Of a stretch of DNA of 64,000 nucleotides, positions 57,598 through 64,000 are shown one piece after another; position 1 is the first letter of the stretch, and each line of letters begins with the position of its first letter. The DNA lies in the NCBI GenBank assembly GCA_002946415.1, contig NJPS01000073.1:124001-188000 (forward strand), given 5' to 3'. Origin of the DNA: Rutstroemia sp. NJR-2017a BVV2 (lineage: Eukaryota; Ascomycota; Leotiomycetes; Helotiales; Rutstroemiaceae). The notes beneath the pieces are model-generated. The model saw only the letters and a list, made by a program, of their open reading frames with translations, had not been told where the DNA came from and made no database searches. Both the position numbers and the translations under genes were made by a program.

Positions 57598-59896
57598 CTA
57601 CCAAAACACCCCCACCCCTACCAAATCCCCCGCCCACTCCACCACGCCCCCCTGCACGCCCCCAAACGTCACCACATTCACCCCCTCCTTCCACCCTCCC
57701 GTCAACACCCCAAAAACCCCCGCATCCTCCCACCCCTTCGTCCCAAATAACTCGGAGCTCCGTCCCGTAACCGGCATCTCGGCGCGCGTCGCCACGCCGT
57801 TGACACTGATACTCATGTTGCGCGTGTTGGTGCCGGTGGTCCAGCTTGTGCTGAAGGCGAGGTCGTTGTTGGTGTAGTGGAGGAGGAGGAATTTTTGAGA
57901 GGAAGAGGTTGAGGTGGATGGGGAGGGAGATGAGATATTCAAGGTTGCGAGGCCGGAGGGGGAGAGGTTGCCGATTTTGCTGCCTGAAGGGAGACAGCCG
58001 CCGGTGGAGCAGGTGCTGTGGGTAGCGATGCCGGAGGTGAGCATGCTGGTGGCGGGGTAGTAGGTTGAGGGGGGAGGGGTGATGGTTAGGGAGGAAGGGA
58101 GGAGGGTTGAGGAGGAGGACGTTATAGATAGGGAGTTGGAGGCGGAGGCGAGGAGGGAGAGGGAGGGAATGGTGAGGGAGGTGGAGGAGGCGGGGAGAGT
58201 GTAGGATTTGGAGTTGAGGGTGATGGTGGTGGCGGTGGTGGAGGATTTGCTGAAGTGGAGGGTTGCAGTGTAGTTGGAGCTGGTGGTTTGGCCGTAGATT
58301 TTGTTGAAGGTGATTTTGGAGCTGAATAGGAGATTAGTTTGTGGGATAAGAAAAAATAAGGGAAGAGGAGAAGAAAATAAAGGGAGACGGTAAGAAGCGA
58401 GACATAAAACCTACCCAGAAACGGTAGCATCGCTAGCAACATATTGACCCGCGACTGTCGTACTCCCCAACTCCAACAACAAAGTACCATGTGCCGCTAC
58501 AGACGCCGAATACGATGTCAAAACATTCGAAGCCGAGGTTCCCGCCCAAACATTTTTGACCGTCCCAGCTTTCTGGAATCCCACGTCGGGAAGATCCAGA
58601 GTCAGTGTTCTTGCAGCATTATTCAGATTGATGAGCGCGACGACCGTGCGATTCCCACTGAGTGGTCCTGCCCAGACTTCATACCCATCCGTCGTCCACC
58701 TTCTTCGAAAACTTGCTGCGACACCTAGACTATCCTGATTATAGCTGATGACGTTTTTGTTCTTGAGGATTGCTAATGATGCAGAAGAGATACTGGTATA
58801 AGAATCTTTCAACGCAGCACCAATGACCAATGGGCTCTTGAGAATAGCCCACATTGTGAAATGAGTCATCTCTTCAGCAGTAGTCATGACATTGTTTCCA
58901 ACCTCCAGCATATCCAGATCTAACCAGTGTCCAGGTCCAGCAAAGGATGTTTGAGGGACTGCTTGGTTGAGAATTCGGGCTACTGTCTTATACTGGGGTA
59001 TGATGTCGTTGGTGATTCGCCAAGAATTTGACAGGGCAGGTGCCCAGGCTGATGGAAAGTCTACTCCCCAGTCGCAAATCTGGTAAAGCATTGGTCGACC
59101 TACGGTTGCTAGAGCTGAGGCCATAGTTTGATAACGACTAGATGGTGACGTGGAAGGCTCATAGTTGACGTTGGGGTAGCCAGTAGCAGCGTCGGAATAG
59201 CAGTTGTCATCTATGAGAGTGAGTATGTTCCTGAAAAGAAAAAGTGATCATCCTTACACTTGAGTAGATCTGCTCCCCAGGATGCGAAGGTTTGTGCATC
59301 AGTCTGCTCGTGGTCTTCCGAAAGTCAGCAAAGTGGACAACAAATGAGACAAGAGCCTATGTAGGTCACAAAAGTACAGGAGACTCGTTCCCACTTCCAT
59401 ATCACATCTAACTTACATAAACTTCCAGCCTGGACAGGATCTCCCGTCATACACATCTGAGTTCCAGCATCGGAATAAACCCCAAACTTCAGACCAAGTC
59501 CATGAACGAAATTTCCTAAAGTAGCACCTCCTCCACTGGGAAATCTAGCTGGATTCCATGTCAAAGTTCCATTTTCAGTTCGGTTCGGTAAAGTCCATCC
59601 GCAATCTACTGTAACGTAATTGTATCCTAGATCAGCAAGACCCAGATCTTTCAAGGCTTGCGCATTTGAGTGAACGATGGTCTCATTGGGAGCACAAACG
59701 TAATGGTTGTAAGAATTCCAACTATGAAATAGTTAATACCGGTGAACAAAGATAGGGAATACATGAATTACCCCATAGGTGGAGTGGTCGCCAAACCATT
59801 GTTGATTCGAGGGGAAAGCATTGAAGGAAGAGCAGCGACAGAAGACAGTAAAGTGCAAAGCACCAAGAACTGCTCAGGAGAATGCAAGGAAAACAT
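57598..59896 (-). CDS. Secreted alpha-galactosidase, GH27
   Basis: Five exons (59896-59772, 59721-59417, 59314-59258, 59210-58415, 58321-57598; introns 50, 102, 47 and 93 bp) give 668 residues. It removes terminal alpha-galactose from galactomannan and raffinose-type sugars outside the cell. A signal peptide spans about 1-23. The catalytic barrel opens with ATTPPMGWNSYN, carries the nucleophile Asp in LLKYDNCYSD (about 164, restored by splicing) and the acid/base Asp in SNSWRITNDI (about 231). LNNAARTLTLDL marks the C-terminal beta-sandwich, and exon 5 adds a Ser/Thr-rich domain of about 240 residues that resembles the carbohydrate-binding extension seen in longer fungal GH27 enzymes. Exon 5 begins with C-ending codons and finishes with almost only G-ending codons (change near 57795). 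Confidence 0.94.
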
Positions 59897-62804
59897 CTCG
59901 AAAGGTTTCAGAGGACCTCGATGACTGGGAACAATGCTTGAAAGGAGTTCAACCTATATTTACAACAATCCAAACTTACTTCAAGCCAGTTACGAACCTG
60001 TACTAGACGGCTAAATAGGCAGTTCCCCCAAGAGCTTCCCCACAAACATGCAGAGTTCGTTGAAGCCATTTTGCTTTCCCCATATTATGAGTTTACGCAT
60101 CAATGAGGTCGCGATATGCTTTGCCCCAGACGGTAATAGAGTAGCAACGGTTGTCGACTAGGAAGAAAGCTATACGGGTACCCCGCACCCGGCAATATGT
60201 AGATCCATGATGAGATGCGCCCCAATCGGAGTATAGCCGGACCTGACTGGTGTGTATTGCCGGAAGGTGTCATGAACTGTCATGTGCCATTCGCTTATTA
60301 GATGTGAAGCTGGTGCAGAGTGTGCGCAAAGATCGAGACACAAATCGAATCCAGGTTGCCGGTTTGTGCAGCTCGGCATTGGGGATACCGGCTGGTAATG
60401 TTCGACGTAATCTTGAATATACTGTGCGAAACATCAACCATAGAAAGCGCACACTTGTACGATTGGGTGATAACCGGAAGATATTGTGAGATGGATGAAA
60501 TGGATGAGACGAATGAGATGGATGAGATTATTTTTGTACCAAACAGCTGCGGTATCCGAACGTTGTAAAAGTCTAGCTGAACATGGAATTGACTGTAACT
60601 AAGCGGCGATTGAAGAAAGAGATAAGGCTTGAAGCGCGAAATACTCATGAAGCCGTCCGTCGCTCTAGATAGAAGCGCATGAAGGTGTTGCGGAAAGCGT
60701 GAGATTGAGCGCTGTCAGGCATGAGATAGATGGTTTGTCCCTGGAAGAAGTAGCCGGAAAATGCTCGGTCGGCTTTCTACTGTAGGGTAATGACGCCGAA
60801 GCTGACGCCGACGAGACAAACAAGTCCCCAGTTATCCAGTTATCTGCTACAGTTAAGACTCCATAACTCCGTAGACTGAACCTACTCCGTGGTGTTTCGT
60901 TTCATTGCAACGTAATTGATCGCTTGTTTTCATCTGTATGGACGTTTGCTTCGCTTCACGGAGACTGCGAACCATGTAATCGCAACGTAAGGGTACGACG
61001 GGGACGGCAACATAAGGAATAGGAAAGACCCTTTGTTTCCCTTCTCCTTACGAAGTATGAAAAGAGAAATGCCGATTCTCCACTCCCCACGTCTAAATGT
61101 CTCAGACTCCGCTCAGGGTGTTCAGCAATAATACGTTGAATTATCATTTCATCATTTCTCCGGAAGAAGCGCATGCGAAGTAGAGAGTATAACCTCAGTG
61201 CTCGCTCATCTTGCCTCTCTCAGGATTCATTGTTTCGTGGTGACGATATATCTGGGCAGCTTTAGGATGAACGGTTCGCTGTGTGTTACTTTGTCTGTTT
61301 CATTCCTAGAGACTCCTACATCAGGTGAGCTGGAGTGGTGAAATCCTACCAAGTTGCGCTTCATGCCTTGATTCCGAGGGATGGGATGTCGATCATTCAT
61401 GCAACGGGATGGGTAGCGGATACCCTGAATATCTGCTTCTGCTTCTGCTTCTCCATCTTCATCTCCATCTCCAGTCTTTCGTTCTTCGGCGTTGAGGGTA
61501 TGCTTCAAGGCTATCTGGCCAACACTCATCGCAAAACGGGGCAAAACGGCAAATTCGGGAAATAGTTGTATTCCTGCAGGTCATTTGTCAAGGAGATGTA
61601 TCCGCAGCAAAATGCAAATGCAGTTAAAGGCAAATCAGCGGGGTGGATTAGTGGATTTGTGCATTTTTTGTCCCTTCGTATCGTCTGGAAATAGAATTTG
61701 TGAGGGAATGATTGGTCAGAAGGAGGAGAGAGTGGATGTTGGATACGAGGTTGAGACTTGAGACACGTGAAAATTAAACAACCACTGGTCCAGTGGCCTT
61801 GGGAAAGCTGGGAAAGGGGATTTCTACTGGACAAGATACGCAACAAATATTGGGTTGAGAGATGGTAGCAGCAAAGGTATGCATGCAGCCGAGATTGTTT
61901 GAAGATATTCTGTCTACCCCGTATGAAATGTAGAAGTATGAACTGTAGAAGTATTGAGGCATGAAGGAGGATGAGGTTACACACCTCAGACGGGATCTTT
62001 CCTATCTTTAGATGTGGTGGCCGAGGAGGCAGAGCAAGCCACTTCAGCCACGGATGCCACGGATATGCCAAGTTGAGGACCATCGAAACTCTGGATTCCA
62101 TCACACAGAATACTCTGTACATGTACAGCGAGTCGTAGCAAGTACCTCGCCGGCCAGGAGCCATAAGGAGACGAGATCTACAATAACAGCCAGTTGAAGA
62201 ACCCATTGCGGAAACCAAGTTTTCATAAATCCACTGCGTCGCACAAATTTTCACAGTTTCCCAGACTAGTCTTGTCCGCGGACGAGACCTCACCCACCAG
62301 AACCACAAAATTCCCTAGGTCGTGACCCTGCTAACAAGCTAACAAACAATCCTTACTCTTCTAACTCTCGCCCTGTCTATCAACAAGGTCTGCCTCATTA
62401 CTCATTACATTCCCTCCTCCTCCGCCATCATCAATTTCTTCTTCTGCACAATACACTTTCGTTAAGGAATAACACCCATCCGCCAATCCACCCATTTACA
62501 TACAATAAAATTGTTACTTCAGAAGTAATAAAACTGATTCACATTGGGAAGTCCTGTTATCTGAGACGCGACACTCGAACATTCCTCACCCAGAGGAACC
62601 AATCATTTTCAATCACTCCATCCCCAATCTATCGTTGAGAAAAGGAATACGAACACACAAGCAGCACCACAAACACACCACAAATTCGAACACACCACTC
62701 GATCGCTTTTACTGCCTTTTCCTTCCTCTGTCGCCATCGGACAACTTTGGTCCTTCGTTTTCTCCTCAACAACCCACGATCGATAACGGTCGCTCATATT
62801 CAAA
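59897..62804. other. 2.9-kb intergenic region, no gene recognised
   Basis: Several frames exist, including a 260-codon minus-strand frame at 61526-62308, but that frame starts with TTG, has irregular Cys/Leu-rich composition and shows no motif. Short repeats include ATGGATGA words near 60491-60527 and TCTGCTTCTGC words near 61434-61462. The right end, about 62380-62804, is a CT-rich leader for the stress-sensor gene. Confidence 0.5.
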
Positions 62805-63746
62805 ATGCATTCGCGGCAGCTGAGGTTGCTGTCAGTACTGGCATTATTTTTCGCCATCGCACAAGCTTCGCTCTTTGATCGTCCGATATACGTTAGAAAA
62901 GCAGACGATGCCTCTGCCGTGGTATCCGGGGCCGTTGGGGCGTTAACAGACACCAGTTCACCAAGTACTACAAGTCCTCCAGCAGCCGCGTCTACGACAT
63001 CAAACACTCCAACAACATCCGAAGAGAAGACAACAGAGAAGACATCAGAGAAGACAACAGAGAAGACAACAAGCAAGGCAGCCACAACATCAACACCAAC
63101 TACCCCTGCCGCTGTAACGACATCTCCTACCACGAGCCAAACCACTGACGCAGAAACTTCTCCTTCACCCTCTCCATCCAGCACCCCAACACAAGCTGAT
63201 GTCACTCCAACAACATCCGATACCACTCCTGCAACTCCCACCGGTGATACTACGCAAACAAGCAAGACTACTAGCAAGAGCAGCTCATCAGCAAGCAAAA
63301 CCCCCACTTCCGTCGTAACAACCATCACCCCATCAGCTACTCAAGTCGTTGTCTACATTACTCAAACCTCAAGCGGAAGCGTCTACACCTCACAATACAC
63401 CACATCCACCACACCTCCTCCTTATACCACAACCACCGTATCTCTTGCCAGCGATGCCAGCTCAAGCTCCAAGTCCATGTCCACCAAGACCCGAAACACC
63501 GTCATCGGCGTAGTTGTCGGTATCGGCGGTGCCGCTATTCTAGGGGGTCTCTTCATCGTCGCCTGGAGAATCTGGGGCCGACCAAAGAAAGAAGATGAGA
63601 CTGATGGATTGATGGGAGGATACCACGACAACAACATCAACGCAGAGAAGAATGGAAGTGTCAGTGGCCCAGCTGCCAACCCATTCCAAAGCACCCTGGA
63701 AAACTATCATCAACCTGGGCGAATGAACCCATCGGCGAATTTCTAA
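62805..63746 (+). CDS. Mid2-like cell-wall stress sensor, single-pass membrane protein
   Basis: A single exon of 313 residues. A signal peptide (about 1-21) is followed by a Ser/Thr/Pro-rich ectodomain (about 45-225), including repeated KTTEKTSEK words, expected to be heavily O-mannosylated and rod-like. One membrane helix (about 233-255, IGVVVGIGGAAILGGLFIVAW) leads to a short charged tail with NPFQ and a NPSANF end. This is the architecture of the Mid2/Wsc class of sensors that report wall stress to Rho1 and the cell-integrity MAP kinase pathway. There is no WSC cysteine domain, so Mid2-like is the better label. The architecture is convergent in fungi, so orthology is not proven. A 239-codon frame antisense to it is only the mirror of its Thr/Ser codons. 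Confidence 0.8.
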   Translation: MHSRQLRLLSVLALFFAIAQASLFDRPIYVRKADDASAVVSGAVGALTDTSSPSTTSPPAAASTTSNTPTTSEEKTTEKTSEKTTEKTTSKAATTSTPTTPAAVTTSPTTSQTTDAETSPSPSPSSTPTQADVTPTTSDTTPATPTGDTTQTSKTTSKSSSSASKTPTSVVTTITPSATQVVVYITQTSSGSVYTSQYTTSTTPPPYTTTTVSLASDASSSSKSMSTKTRNTVIGVVVGIGGAAILGGLFIVAWRIWGRPKKEDETDGLMGGYHDNNINAEKNGSVSGPAANPFQSTLENYHQPGRMNPSANF

Positions 63747-64000
63747 GCCCCTTTTCAATTTCCGGTATATGTGTGAAGAGCGGAGGAAGGTTTTGCATGA
63801 TGACATAGGCGAGATATGGAGTATATTTTTTGGGATTGATTGAAGCCAGCGAGCGAGCGAAGAGATATCACTTCTCTGTTTACATTTTTTTTATTACCTG
63901 CGGGAGAATCTTTTGGTTGGTTGGGGGATATATAGGGGATCTTTTGTTTTTATATCACAAAAGACCCAGTTTGCATTTAGACGGAGCAACTCTCTCTAGC

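Noticed and set aside
61526..62308. 260-codon minus-strand frame in the gap before the stress sensor
   Set aside because: It begins with TTG, not ATG, has irregular composition and no motif, signal peptide or splice context.
62609..63328. 239-codon Val/Asp-rich minus-strand frame antisense to the stress sensor
   Set aside because: Its composition is the mirror of the Thr/Ser/Pro codons of the sense protein.
1..64000. CRISPR arrays, rRNA operons or bacterial-type features
   Set aside because: Repeats are irregular microsatellites and minisatellites without spacer structure, and the genes are intron-bearing fungal genes.

Overview
This is a nuclear chromosome segment of a filamentous ascomycete (Pezizomycotina). 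Genes are protein-coding, mostly split by 47-80 bp GT-AG introns with CTAAC/CTAAT-like branch sites. The gene set includes a QDE-1-type RNA-dependent RNA polymerase, a cell-wall alpha-1,3-glucan synthase, a GPI-anchored GH13 enzyme and a four-CX9C complex I subunit. The style of the secreted and F-box-like orphans suggests Leotiomycetes (Helotiales), but that placement is an inference. I found no rRNA, tRNA, CRISPR array or intact transposon. Gene models below were assembled by joining reading frames at splice sites that keep the codon phase, so exon edges are predictions.

Layout. 1-5 kb: a large nuclear-GTPase-like gene (seven exons, minus) with repeat-bearing flanks. 5.7-14.1 kb: a compact housekeeping block made of complex I NDUFA8-type subunit (minus), an FG nucleoporin of the Nup54/Nup57 type (plus), a GNAT acetyltransferase (plus), the tiny import subunit Tom5 (minus) and glycine decarboxylase P-protein (plus). 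Three of these five act in mitochondria. 15-23.2 kb: a looser, accessory-looking stretch with an F-box-like protein, a nine-exon secreted putative zinc metalloprotease and a signal-peptide-bearing protein with a degenerate Hsp70/actin-like ATPase fold. 24-29 kb: deoxyribose-phosphate aldolase, a small secreted Ala/Gly-repeat protein and a disordered Ser/Arg-rich protein. 29.5-37.4 kb: GH51 arabinofuranosidase (minus, with a GC-AG intron) and the RNA-silencing polymerase (plus). 38.5 kb: a doubtful 59-codon gene. 40.9-56.2 kb: a GPI-anchored amylase-like enzyme and an alpha-1,3-glucan synthase, head to head across 5.5 kb of repeat-rich non-coding DNA. 57.6-59.9 kb: GH27 alpha-galactosidase. 62.8-63.7 kb: a Mid2-like cell-wall stress sensor.

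How the genes work together. The strongest functional link is the amylase-like/alpha-1,3-glucan synthase pair: enzymes of this GPI-anchored type are known partners of alpha-glucan synthases in other ascomycetes. The stress sensor nearby fits the same cell-wall theme, and GH51 and GH27 are secreted plant-polysaccharide enzymes. The observation I find hardest to explain is compositional. Six unrelated genes, on both strands, switch from a block of C-ending codons to a block of G-ending codons in the 5' to 3' direction, while neighbours such as the P-protein and the nucleoporin do not.
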